Under the pieces are notes generated by a model. The model saw only the letters and a list, made by a program, of their open reading frames with translations. It did no database searches and was not told the DNA's origin. DNA of 64,000 nt from JAOUEA01 sp963734685 (GTDB taxonomy: Bacteria > Actinomycetota > UBA4738 > HRBIN12): assembly GCA_963734685.1 (NCBI GenBank), contig CAVTIC010000006.1:62001-126000 (forward strand), in the 5' to 3' direction. Positions 1-7,396 of the stretch are shown here, one piece after another. The position numbers and the translations under genes are program-made. Within the stretch, counting starts at the first letter, position 1; the number at the start of each line of letters is the position of its first letter.

Positions 1-436
1 GAGCGGACGATCGACCCAGGGCCTCGGCGGCCTCCGCAGCCCGATCGGTCGCCCGGAGGACGAGCGCGCCGACGACCGCCATCAGGAGCTGGACCCCGAG
101 CCCGATCGCGAGGAGCGGGCCGTGGGTCAGGTCGTGCAGCGAGGCACCCGAGATCCACCGCTCGCCGACCTCCATCGTGACGAGGGCGGCCCACTGCGTG
201 GCAGCGAGCCTCGCGACGTCGCCGGCGAACCGGCCGCGGTCCTCGCGCCGCGTCAGCCCGGTGAGGAAGAGCGCGGCGAGGCCGAGGGCGGCGGCGAGGA
301 GTGCGACCTGGGTCGCGTACGGCAGGTAGCCGTGGCCCGTGGCGCGCAGCAACTCATCGCGCGCATGGGCGTGGGGGGTGCCGATCGCGTAGGCGAGCCA
401 GTGTCCGAGCACGAGCCCGGCGCCGGCGACGCCCAC
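1..436 (-). CDS. Membrane protein, unknown function (C-terminus outside window)
   Basis: An open frame of about 145 codons runs off the left edge, so the C-terminus is missing. The translated product has alternating hydrophobic stretches (starting GVAGAGLVLGHWLAYAIG, then VALLAAALGLAALFL and LLAIGLGVQLLMAVVGALVL), which suggest three to four membrane helices with short polar loops. The start is uncertain: the frame is closed by a TGA a few codons upstream and GTG at 436 is the first usable codon, without a good SD sequence. It is divergent from the dehydrogenase gene at 566. I do not recognise the family and assign no function. Confidence 0.55.
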   Translation of the reverse strand, partial: MGVAGAGLVLGHWLAYAIGTPHAHARDELLRATGHGYLPYATQVALLAAALGLAALFLTGLTRREDRGRFAGDVARLAATQWAALVTMEVGERWISGASLHDLTHGPLLAIGLGVQLLMAVVGALVLRATDRAAEAAEALGRSSA

Positions 437-565
437 GGTGGCAACGGTGCGGTGAGGGGTGGGTCCCCTTCATCGCCACGATTGTAGGCTGAGCGCCGAC
501 ACCGTCGGGGCGAGGGTGCCGGGGATCTCACGGAGGGCCGCGCCGTAGCCCCGCTGAGGAGCGTT

Positions 566-1426
566 GTGGAAGCCAGGGATGTTCGGTCCGTGGGGGTCGT
601 GGGCTGCGGGCTCATGGGTTCGGGCATCGTCGAGGTGGTGGCCCGTATCGGTGTCGATGCGGTCTTCCTGGAGCCGACCGACGAGTTGGTCGGGGCGGGC
701 CGCGCTCGGGTCGAGACCAGCACCGGTCGCGCGCTCGAACGCGGGAAGCTCACCGCCGACGACCGTGAGGCGATCCTCGGCCGCGTGCGCGGCGCGACCG
801 ACGCGACGGCCTTCGCCGACGTCGACCTCGTGATCGAGGCGGCCACCGAGGACCCGGCGATCAAGCTCGAGACCTTCCGCAGGCTCGACGAGATCACGCG
901 GCCCGAGGTGGTGCTCGGCTCGAACACGTCGTCGATCCCGATCGCCACGCTGGGTGCCGCCACGGAGCGCCCCGACCGCGTGATCGGCATGCACTTCTTC
1001 AACCCACCGCCGGTGATGGGGCTCGTGGAGCTCACGCCGTCGCTCTCGACCAGCGAGGAGACCGTGGCGCTCGCGCGCGGCTTCGGCGAGCGCCTCGGCA
1101 AGACCGTGGTCGTGGCCAAGGACCACGCCGGATTCATCGTGAACCGGCTCGTGATCCCGTACCTGTGCTCGGCGATCCGCCTGTTCGACGAGGGATTCGC
1201 GAGCCGAGAGGACATCGACACGGCGATGACGCTCGGCATGAACCATCCGATGGGGCCGCTGCGCCTCGCCGACTTCATCGGGCTGGACACGGTGCTGCAG
1301 ATCGCCGAGGTGCTGCACGCGGAGTTCCGCGATCCTCTGTACGCACCGCCGCCGAGGCTGCAACGCATGGTTGCGGCGGGACATCTGGGGAAGAAGAGCG
1401 GCAAGGGCTTCTACGAGTACGGCTGA
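566..1426 (+). CDS. 3-hydroxybutyryl-CoA / 3-hydroxyacyl-CoA dehydrogenase
   Basis: This 286-residue protein should oxidise (S)-3-hydroxyacyl-CoA with NAD+ in the cytoplasm, as in beta-oxidation or butyrate-type pathways. It has the N-terminal Rossmann motif VGCGLMGSG (residues 12-20), the NTSSIP segment near 120, the catalytic histidine in MHFFNPPP (H143) and the C-terminal helical domain with HAGFIVNR and GMNHPMGPL. Length matches the stand-alone Hbd/PaaH/FadB2 family. The GTG start is supported by GAGGAG ending 4 nt upstream. No enoyl-CoA hydratase lies beside it, so the in vivo chain length is open; the thiolase at 23603 could work in the same pathway. Confidence 0.9.
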   Translation: MEARDVRSVGVVGCGLMGSGIVEVVARIGVDAVFLEPTDELVGAGRARVETSTGRALERGKLTADDREAILGRVRGATDATAFADVDLVIEAATEDPAIKLETFRRLDEITRPEVVLGSNTSSIPIATLGAATERPDRVIGMHFFNPPPVMGLVELTPSLSTSEETVALARGFGERLGKTVVVAKDHAGFIVNRLVIPYLCSAIRLFDEGFASREDIDTAMTLGMNHPMGPLRLADFIGLDTVLQIAEVLHAEFRDPLYAPPPRLQRMVAAGHLGKKSGKGFYEYG

Positions 1427-1472
1427 GACTTCGGTGCGCGACGGTCAGCGGTCTCAGACGAGGGAGGACCAT

Positions 1473-2426
1473 ATGGGTGTCCGGAGAGCGGCAAGGGCTT
1501 TCGTGGTGTGCGCATCGGTCACCCTCTCGACGATCGTCCTCGCGCCGGGCGCCTCGGCGACATTTCCCGGCGGGAACGGGGAGATCGCCTATTCGACGTT
1601 CGGCAGGACCTTAGCCGTGCGAGCCATCGATCCTGACGGCATGGGGGATCACAAGCTCTCGATCGGCGGGGTGAACGCCGGCGACGCCGAATTCCTGCCC
1701 GGCGGCGATGCTGCGGTGATCGTCGAGTATCCCGGGCGAAGGAGCCGACTCGTCCAGCTCGATCTCGTCACGTCCGCCCGCACGGTCATCCTTCCCGCCG
1801 GCGAAGCCCCTCGCGGCACGATCTTCTCCGTGGGCACGTCGCCCGACGGCTCGTCGGTCGTGTTCTGTGTCTCGCGACCCCGAGGCTGGCGCCTGTACAC
1901 CGTCGGCATCGATGGTTCGCAGCTCACGCGCATCTCCGACGGAACCAGTGACTGCCATGCCGACTGGGGCACGAACGATCGCATCGCGGCCACCGAGGAG
2001 CTCGGCTCGGGCGCCCAGCGCATCATCACGATGGCACCGGACGGGTCGGATCGGCAGACCGTCGTCACGTTCCCAGCTCCGAAGGCCGGATGGAGCACCA
2101 TCTACTTCCTCGTGCCGAGCTGGTCGCCCGACGCGTCGCGGATCGTGTTCGGTGCGCAACATACCGACCAGGATCCCGACATCTGGGCCATCGACCCCGA
2201 CGGTGCGAACCTGACGAATCTGACGGGCACCCCCGGTCGGGGCGAGTACGGTCCGGTGTTCTCACCCGACGGCTCGCTCATCGCGTTCACCCGCGGGCAA
2301 GGGTTGCGCCGCCGCTTCGATCCCGGTGACCTCTGGCGCATGGACGCTGCAGGCGGCAACGTCGTACGCATCACCGACACGGAGCGACGGGACGAGTACT
2401 CGCGCTCGTGGCAGGCGAGCAGCTAG
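1473..2426 (+). CDS. Secreted TolB/PD40-type beta-propeller protein
   Basis: The 317-residue product starts with a signal peptide (basic N-terminus, hydrophobic core, ending about APGASA, so export is expected). The rest is built of repeated blades with SPDGS, DPDG and WSPDASRIVF motifs, typical of PD40/TolB-like propellers. Such proteins bind ligands or partner proteins; no enzymatic residues are apparent. The ATG is preceded by AGGGAGG 5 nt upstream. It lies 46 nt after the dehydrogenase gene but seems functionally unrelated. Confidence 0.8.
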   Translation: MGVRRAARAFVVCASVTLSTIVLAPGASATFPGGNGEIAYSTFGRTLAVRAIDPDGMGDHKLSIGGVNAGDAEFLPGGDAAVIVEYPGRRSRLVQLDLVTSARTVILPAGEAPRGTIFSVGTSPDGSSVVFCVSRPRGWRLYTVGIDGSQLTRISDGTSDCHADWGTNDRIAATEELGSGAQRIITMAPDGSDRQTVVTFPAPKAGWSTIYFLVPSWSPDASRIVFGAQHTDQDPDIWAIDPDGANLTNLTGTPGRGEYGPVFSPDGSLIAFTRGQGLRRRFDPGDLWRMDAAGGNVVRITDTERRDEYSRSWQASS

Positions 2427-2520
2427 GCTGAACTGACTCCAAGTTCAAGCTAGGCGAGGCACACCCCGCCAGGTCTTCATGCGGCGAGCTCCCATGGGGT
2501 GCTCTTGCTGCCGTAGAAAC

Positions 2521-3153
2521 TCAGACCACGGTGATGTGGAAGATCGCCTTGAACGTATCGCCGCCGATCTTGTCCCTCAACACCAGCCTGTGCTGCCCCT
2601 GTGAGAGGTCAACGATCTTGAACAACCACGCCGCCGAGGCGACCTGCGTCTCGGTCCAGCCGGCCGGGAACGTGGGATCGACCGTCCTGATGAAGGAGTC
2701 CTCCCCGACCGGGATCGTGTAGATGCCCGTCTTGGCGAACCCAGGCGTGACGTCGATCGCCTCTCCATCGAGCCGCAGCCGCGGACAGCAGATCGGCGCG
2801 AAGTCGGCGTCGCGCGCCGCCAGGAGCTCGTTGTTCGTCATGCTGGGTGACGACCTCCAGGCCGCGCCGCCGCCGGGCGAGCCGACCAGCGGCACGCCGT
2901 GATCGACCTCGCAGTCCACCTCGATCACCGGCTGGGTGGCCGCGGTCAGGAAGAACTTGCTCCCGACCTGCTCACCGCAGAACGTTGGATCCAGGAACGG
3001 GGCGGTGTCACTGCCGAAGATCCAGGCCACCCACTTCTTCTGCAGGGCCTTGGCGTTGTCGAACACCACCTGGCCATCGGTAGCCCGGGCGATGGGCAGT
3101 TGCCCGGCCAGCAGGATCACCAGCGTGACCGACAGGAGAAGCGTTCGTCGCAT
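2521..3153 (-). CDS. Secreted cysteine-containing protein, family A paralogue 1
   Basis: The 210-residue product has a clear signal peptide (MRRTLLLSVTLVILLAG, cleavage near ARA-TD). The mature part has a tryptophan-rich start (KKWVAWIFG), a DPTFCGEQVG segment, spaced cysteines and a beta-rich C-terminus ending FHITVV. It shares its layout with the tandem pair at 9229 and 9915: Trp-rich start, NP/DP motif, Cys segment, and a G-x-HR(L/I)V strand near the end. AAGGGAG precedes the ATG and a TACACT -10 candidate lies at 3207-3212. I know of widespread exported proteins with this layout but no established function. Confidence 0.75.
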   Translation of the reverse strand: MRRTLLLSVTLVILLAGQLPIARATDGQVVFDNAKALQKKWVAWIFGSDTAPFLDPTFCGEQVGSKFFLTAATQPVIEVDCEVDHGVPLVGSPGGGAAWRSSPSMTNNELLAARDADFAPICCPRLRLDGEAIDVTPGFAKTGIYTIPVGEDSFIRTVDPTFPAGWTETQVASAAWLFKIVDLSQGQHRLVLRDKIGGDTFKAIFHITVV

Positions 3154-3665
3154 GCGTTGCTCCCTTCGTCCGGGGGACGCGGGAGCCCCAGCGTGTGCGT
3201 GGTTCGAGTGTAGTCCGCTGTCGCGTCGGGACGCAACTCGTGCGGGACAGACGCGATTGCCGAGGAGCTCAGTCAGGGCGCTGATGGACTGCCGGGGTCG
3301 ATCCAACGAGGTGCTCAGCCCTCTGGACGTCCGCCCACTGGGTGAGCGCCCGATCGACCGTGTCGATCTCCGACCGGAGCTGAATGAGCAGCTCGCGGGC
3401 GCGCTCCGTCCGGAGCGTCTCGCGCGGATTCAGACTCCTGGTGGTTGGGTCGTCGCGATCGCGTCGCAGACGCTTCGGTCGAGGTTTCGATTCCCTGATC
3501 CGGCGGGTTCTCATCAGCGAGTTCACCCCTTCACCGACACATTCGCACCGAGAGTGCACGTGGACCGTCGTCCAGCCGACACTCTCCATGTCGGATGCCT
3601 GACCGAACCGGCCCGACGCATCGAGCGGGTTGCGCAGTCGGACCGACCCTGGAAGGCTTCCGTCC
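3154..3665. other. 512-nt stretch with one weak small ORF
   Basis: Between the secreted protein gene and the Crp-family gene I see only the possible small ORF at 3269-3514 (listed separately) and the TACACT promoter candidate at 3207-3212 for the minus-strand gene. No RNA gene, repeat or hairpin terminator was recognised in the rest. Confidence 0.5.
3269..3514 (-). CDS. Possible small charged coiled-coil protein (uncertain)
   Basis: An 81-codon frame starting at an ATG would give a protein with a very basic N-terminus (RTRRIRESKPRPKRLRRDR) and an amphipathic helix (ARELLIQLRSEIDTVDRAL) that looks more protein-like than the surrounding frames. SD support is weak: AAGGGG lies about 12 nt upstream. 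No family is recognised. It may be a chance reading frame in GC-rich DNA. Confidence 0.3.
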   Translation of the reverse strand: MRTRRIRESKPRPKRLRRDRDDPTTRSLNPRETLRTERARELLIQLRSEIDTVDRALTQWADVQRAEHLVGSTPAVHQRPD

Positions 3666-4358
3666 GTGACGGAGCGAGACAACGCCGCGCTGCTCGCCAG
3701 TTCCCCGTTGTTCGCCGGCATCGACGACAAGGGGCTCGTCTACCTCGCCGAACGCGCCATGCGCCGGACGTTCGAGCACGGGGAGACGATCTTCCGCGAG
3801 GGTGACGAAGGCGACACGCTCTACGTGATCGCCGAAGGGATCGTGAAGGTGTGGGTCTCGTCGGGCGACGGCAGCGAGATGGTACTCGCCACCCTCCGAT
3901 CACCCGACGCCTTCGGTGAACTCTCGGCGGTCGACGGCGAAGGCCGATCCGCCTCGGCCACCGCCCTCGAGACCGCGGAGCTCGTCTCGCTCGACCGCGC
4001 GACACTGCTGGATGCGGTCCACCACCACCCGGGCGTGGCCGACGGCATGATGCGCGGGCTCGGGGGATTGGCGCGGCGGATCACCGAACAGGCGAGCGAC
4101 CTGGTGTTCCTCGATCTCACGGGGCGACTCGCGAAGACGCTCTCGACGCTCGCCGAGCGCGACGGCCGTCCCGAGGGCGACACGATCGTCCTCGCCCTGC
4201 CGCTCACGCAGAGCGAACTGGCCGAGATGGTCGGCGGGTCGCGTCAGAGCGTGAACCACATCCTGAAGACGTTCGAGGCGCGAGGATTCCTGTCCGTGCG
4301 CGGCCGTGAGGTGGTGATCCTCGACCCCGACGCATTGCGAGCCCGGGGGGCCCGTTGA
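3666..4358 (+). CDS. Crp/Fnr-family transcriptional regulator
   Basis: The 230-residue protein has an N-terminal cyclic-nucleotide-binding barrel (EGDEGDTLYVIAEG near 45-58; FGELSAVDGEGRSASA near 83-98, the phosphate-binding cassette with R94-S95) and a C-terminal winged helix (LTQSELAEMVGGSRQSVNHIL) with the recognition helix GSRQSVN typical of the family. It lacks the cysteine cluster of Fnr, so cAMP or another nucleotide is the likelier effector. The GTG start has GGAAGG 9 nt upstream. It faces the minus-strand DUF1028 gene and ends 3 nt from it. Confidence 0.9.
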   Translation: MTERDNAALLASSPLFAGIDDKGLVYLAERAMRRTFEHGETIFREGDEGDTLYVIAEGIVKVWVSSGDGSEMVLATLRSPDAFGELSAVDGEGRSASATALETAELVSLDRATLLDAVHHHPGVADGMMRGLGGLARRITEQASDLVFLDLTGRLAKTLSTLAERDGRPEGDTIVLALPLTQSELAEMVGGSRQSVNHILKTFEARGFLSVRGREVVILDPDALRARGAR

Positions 4359-4360
4359 CG

Positions 4361-5267
4361 TCATGAACCGTCGTCAGCGAGCAAGGCCGCCACGGCGTCG
4401 TCGTCGAGTTCGATCTGACCGTCGGCGATCAGGCGGCGGAGCAGCTCGGCCCAGCCGGGGCGGGCCGCATGAGCGACGGCGACCGTTCGTCGGGCATCGT
4501 CGAGCCGGCCCCCGCCGGCCATCGCGATCGCGGCCCAGAAGGCGAGCTCCGGATGGTCGGGCTGGATCTCGATGGAGGTGAGCCGCTCCCGCAGCGCGCC
4601 GTCGAGATCGTCCTCGAGCTCGAGCTCCTCGGCTCGCTCCGCGTGACCGTAGGCGCGCCACAGCCGCATCACCCGAGCCAGTTCCTCGACCGGCGTGGCG
4701 TGATCCTCGACCCGGAGGTCGATCACGCGGTCGCCCCACTCGGTGCCGGTCGGCTCGGCCTCGACCACCAGGATCGCGGCCGATTGCATGCCGCGGATGT
4801 CGCCCGCCTGGCCCTGTGCGGCGACGAGCGCGGTGAGCAAGCGGTCGGGAAGATCTCCCTCGGCCGCCTCGTATGCCTTGGCCATCGCATCCCAGACGGT
4901 GTCGCGTTCCATCATGTTGGCCTGCACCGAGAACCCGTCGCCGGTGTTGTGTCCGAACTCCCGGATGCAGTCGGCCCCGGTGTGCACGCCCACCCGACCC
5001 TCTCGGTCGACGAAGGCGACCTGTCGGACCGATCGGTCCTCGTCGGCGTGCACGAGCGTCTCGAGCGCTTCCGAGCGCGCTCCGTCCCCTGCGCATCAGC
5101 TCCAGGCCGAGCGGCCCGTACGAGCGCTCGGCGAAGGACTGCGTAGCGACGGCACCCACGCCCGCTTCAGCCCATGAGACCACGCTGCCCACCGAGAACC
5201 AGTGTGACTGCACGGCCACCCCGAGCCGACCCGTCTCTGCATCGCGCGCCACGATCGAATACGTCAT
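4361..5267 (-). pseudogene. DUF1028 (Ntn-hydrolase-like) gene with a 1-nt frameshift
   Basis: The N-terminal frame begins MTYSIVARDAETG and contains GVAVQSHWFSVGSVVSW and GAVATQSFAERSYGPLG, the DUF1028 family signature. It then leaves frame at a run of four C (5086-5089, + strand). The other frame continues as VHADEDRSVRQVAFVDREG through GFSVQANMM to a normal C-terminus with a TPR-like helical tail. Removing one base of the CCCC run joins the frames as RRDGARSEALETLVHAD, matching the family. The gene is otherwise intact, with GGAGG upstream of ATG 5267, so it is either newly broken or an assembly error. Family members are predicted hydrolases of unclear substrate. Confidence 0.75.
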
Positions 5268-5299
5268 CGTTCCTCCCCATCCTGGGCGTGTCCTGGGCG

Positions 5300-6115
5300 T
5301 CACGCACCGCGTGTGTTCCGCGCCAGCGCCATCAGCACCGTCTTGGCTTGGAACGGCGTCAACCCCGGATGCTTGGCCATGATCAGCGTGAGCGCCCCGG
5401 CGATGTGCGGGGCCGCGAACGAGTTCCCGGTCGCCACGATCGTCTTCCCGTCGAGCCACGGCACCTCCACGTCGATGCCGGGCGCTCCCCACTCCGCCGG
5501 TGGCGTGGGGTTGAAGTCGAACGCGAGCCGGTCGTCCACGTCGGCGTGCGAGGCGACCGAGAACACCGACGAGTACTCGGCCGGGAAGCTCGGCCCCGGC
5601 ATGTTGTTGATCGCGCACACGAGCATCACGCGTCGGAACGCCGCCTCGTCGGCGATGCGATGGAACACCGAGTAGTAGTCGCGCTTGCCGGTCGAGAGCG
5701 ACAGGTTGATCACCCGCATGTCGTTGCGCAGCGCCCATCGCAATCCGGCGGCGAACACGAAGCCCTTGCCGGTGAGCTTCCGTCCCAGCACCCGAACGCT
5801 GTAGATCTCGCAGTCGGGCGCCATCTTCCGGATGATGCCCGCGCACGCGGTGCCATGGCCGAACAGGTCCTCGTGCGGTCCCTCCGCGAACCGCACGCTG
5901 CCCGGCGCCTCGGGGTCGAAGTCGACGGCGACGGCCCCCTCGACGGTGCGGACCCACGGGTGGCCGGCGTCGACACCCGAGTCGAGCACGGCGACCTTCA
6001 CGCCTTCGCCGGTGCTCCCTCCCCAGGCCCACTCCGGCGTGATGTCGTGCGGCAGGTCGACGTCGACCTGCCGAAGTGCACCGGGCTGGAACGCCCACGA
6101 CCAGGCCGGCCGCAC
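5300..6115 (-). CDS. Subtilisin-family (S8) serine protease without signal peptide
   Basis: The 271-residue protein carries a complete subtilase triad: Asp45 in VAVLDSGVD, His87 in FGHGTACAGI and Ser232 in TGNSFAAPHIAG, with an oxyanion Asn in AINNMPG near 170. It has no signal peptide, no propeptide and no membrane segment, so it is predicted to act in the cytoplasm, unusual for S8 enzymes. The GTG start lies 2 nt after the stop of the GAF gene, so the two are co-transcribed and probably translationally coupled. The context suggests that its activity or target is linked to a signal sensed by the GAF partner. Confidence 0.85.
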   Translation of the reverse strand: MRPAWSWAFQPGALRQVDVDLPHDITPEWAWGGSTGEGVKVAVLDSGVDAGHPWVRTVEGAVAVDFDPEAPGSVRFAEGPHEDLFGHGTACAGIIRKMAPDCEIYSVRVLGRKLTGKGFVFAAGLRWALRNDMRVINLSLSTGKRDYYSVFHRIADEAAFRRVMLVCAINNMPGPSFPAEYSSVFSVASHADVDDRLAFDFNPTPPAEWGAPGIDVEVPWLDGKTIVATGNSFAAPHIAGALTLIMAKHPGLTPFQAKTVLMALARNTRGA

Positions 6116-6117
6116 GG

Positions 6118-6882
6118 CTAGGCCCGTTCCCCTTGCGCGTACATCAAGAACGTGTACAGCAGGTCGGTCGCGGCCTGTCGCTCTTTCGGCCCGAGCGAGC
6201 CGATCTCGGCGAACAGGTCGAGCAGTTCTGCCAGTTCACGCGCCGGCCCACGTGCGTTCTCCGCGACGCCCTCGAGCGCCGCTTGCAGGTCCCCGTCTTC
6301 AGCGGCCTTCGCTGCCGCCCGGAACATGACCCGGCCGAAATCGTGGAACAGCTTCGTCGTCTCGATCGCGACCGCCGCCTGGCGAGCGAGCGTGGCCACC
6401 AACCGGGACTCGTCGTGCGCGCCCTCACGGCCCTCGGGCGCATCCAGGACCTCCATCACGCCCATGGCGCCCGCGTCGGTCTCGAGCGGGATCGCGAAGA
6501 CGGTCGAGGGCGTGTAGCCGGTCGCGGCGGCGATGTCGCGCGCGAACCTGGGGTCGCTCGGAGCGTCGGAGATCGAGATCGACTGACCTGCGGACAGGGC
6601 CCACCCCGCGATGCCCTTGCCGGCTTCCATCTCCATACCGACGACCTGATCGCCGGCGGCGCCCGAAGCTGCCACGAACGTGAGCATCTCGCGGTTCGGG
6701 TCGAAGGCGGCGATCGAGGCGGCCTCGGCGCCCGTCACCTCGCGCACCGTCTCGACGATCCACTCGAGCAGCTCCCGGTATCCGGGCGGCTCGATCGCCG
6801 GACCGAGGTCGGCGGCAGCCGCGGCGAGCGTGGCGAACGGGTCCGGTGTCTGCTCTGGCTCCTGCTCTGGCTCGTGGGGCAT
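6118..6882 (-). CDS. GAF-domain protein, partner of the subtilase
   Basis: In this 254-residue cytoplasmic protein residues about 38-180 form a GAF domain (ITG-like VTGAEAASIAAFD, KGIAGWALSAGQS, DAPSDPRFARD, VFAIPL, GVMEVLD). A helical C-terminal part of about 70 residues (LFHDFGRVMFRAAAKAAEDG onward) matches nothing I know. No kinase, GGDEF or HTH output domain is present, so output may pass through the downstream subtilase. There is no SD sequence; a TAGCAT -10 box ends 7 nt before the ATG, suggesting a leaderless mRNA. First gene of a two-gene operon. Confidence 0.8.
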   Translation of the reverse strand: MPHEPEQEPEQTPDPFATLAAAAADLGPAIEPPGYRELLEWIVETVREVTGAEAASIAAFDPNREMLTFVAASGAAGDQVVGMEMEAGKGIAGWALSAGQSISISDAPSDPRFARDIAAATGYTPSTVFAIPLETDAGAMGVMEVLDAPEGREGAHDESRLVATLARQAAVAIETTKLFHDFGRVMFRAAAKAAEDGDLQAALEGVAENARGPARELAELLDLFAEIGSLGPKERQAATDLLYTFLMYAQGERA

Positions 6883-6889
6883 CGCGCGG

Positions 6890-6895
6890 ATGCTA
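6890..6895 (-). promoter_or_regulatory. -10 box TAGCAT, leaderless promoter of GAF/subtilase operon
   Basis: On the minus strand TAGCAT is followed by 7 nt and then the ATG at 6882. No SD sequence is present. This is one of the recurrent TAnnnT elements in the window. Confidence 0.5.
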
Positions 6896-6959
6896 CCTGC
6901 GATCGGTCCCGCGAGGGAATCGGACCTGTCGGCAATCGGACAGACCGAGAGTCGTCTGC

Positions 6960-6965
6960 TTGACA
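6960..6965 (+). promoter_or_regulatory. -35 candidate TTGACA upstream of the repeat-peptide gene
   Basis: A perfect TTGACA lies about 80 nt before the ATG at 7047. The best -10 candidate at suitable spacing is weak (ACCGAT about 18 nt downstream). The direct repeat AATCGGAC occurs just upstream (around 6920 and 6935) and might be a regulator site. Confidence 0.3.
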
Positions 6966-7046
6966 GGCGTCGTGGGTTGCGTGACCGATGATGCAGGGGT
7001 CAGGATGAGCCCCAGAGAGAGGGCTCCCACCCAGAAGGAGGGTGAC

Positions 7047-7331
7047 ATGTCCGAAGAGATCCGCGACAAGGCCGAGGCTGAGGACGACGCCGAGGGCCAG
7101 AAGGTGAGAAAGCGCCTGGCCGAGGACGACGCCGAGGGCAGCAGGTGAGGAAGCCGCGCCTGGCCGAGGACGACACCGAAGGCCAGTTCAGGAAGCCGCG
7201 CCTGGCCGAGGACGACACCGAAGGCCAGTTCAGGAAGCCGCGCTGGCCGAGGACGACACCGAAGGCCAGCAGGTCAGGAAGCCGCGCCTGGCCGAGGACG
7301 ACATCGAAGGCCACGGGGCAAGAAGAAGTAG
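7047..7331 (+). pseudogene. Tandem-repeat small protein (AEDDxEGQ repeats), frame broken
   Basis: The gene starts with a strong SD (AGGAGG, 5 nt before ATG) and reads MSEEIRDKAEAEDDAEGQ, then RKRLAEDDAEG, but stops at 7148. Downstream the same unit (RKPRLAEDDTEGQ-F/V) continues in another frame for several copies, ending near 7331 where AAGAAGAAGTAG would encode KKK-stop. Comparing copies, one C is missing at about 7140, one C at about 7242, and the tail frame also needs an indel in the GGGG at 7315-7318. Restored, it would be a roughly 95-residue acidic/basic repeat protein. Function unknown; repeats of a short DD-x-EG unit recall small repeated actinobacterial peptides. A terminator follows at 7361. 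Confidence 0.55.
7148..7314 (+). repeat. 42-nt in-frame tandem repeat (four copies)
   Basis: Copies begin at 7148, 7190, 7232 and 7276, each starting AGGAAGCCGCG and containing GAGGACGACAYCGAAGGCCA. The first two are identical over 42 nt; the third lacks one C, and an extra CAG codon precedes the fourth. The unit encodes RKPRLAEDDTEGQF. There are no spacers, so this is a coding tandem repeat, not a CRISPR. Confidence 0.85.
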
Positions 7332-7360
7332 TTCTCGCTCCACGGACGCTTCGCCAACAG

Positions 7361-7385
7361 GCCGCCTCCTCGGGGGCGGCTTCTT
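7361..7385. terminator. Hairpin terminator between convergent genes
   Basis: GCCGCC (7361-7366) pairs with GGCGGC (7375-7380) across an 8-nt loop and is followed by TTCTT. It lies between the end of the repeat-peptide gene and the 3' end of the MFS gene on the other strand. Confidence 0.6.
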
Positions 7386-7396
7386 GGCGCTCGCGT

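Noticed and set aside
3269..3730. Extended 153-codon minus-strand frame over the Crp start
   Set aside because: Its first half overlaps the well-supported Crp gene and its -10/SD signals; only the last 81 codons are kept as a weak candidate.
4374..6098. Long minus-strand frame spanning the subtilase and DUF1028 region
   Set aside because: Only its part after the ATG at 5267 matches a family; the rest is an Arg/Gly-rich shadow of the subtilase frame.
7148..7314. 42-nt repeats considered as a CRISPR array
   Set aside because: The copies are directly adjacent, have no unique spacers and encode a protein repeat in frame.
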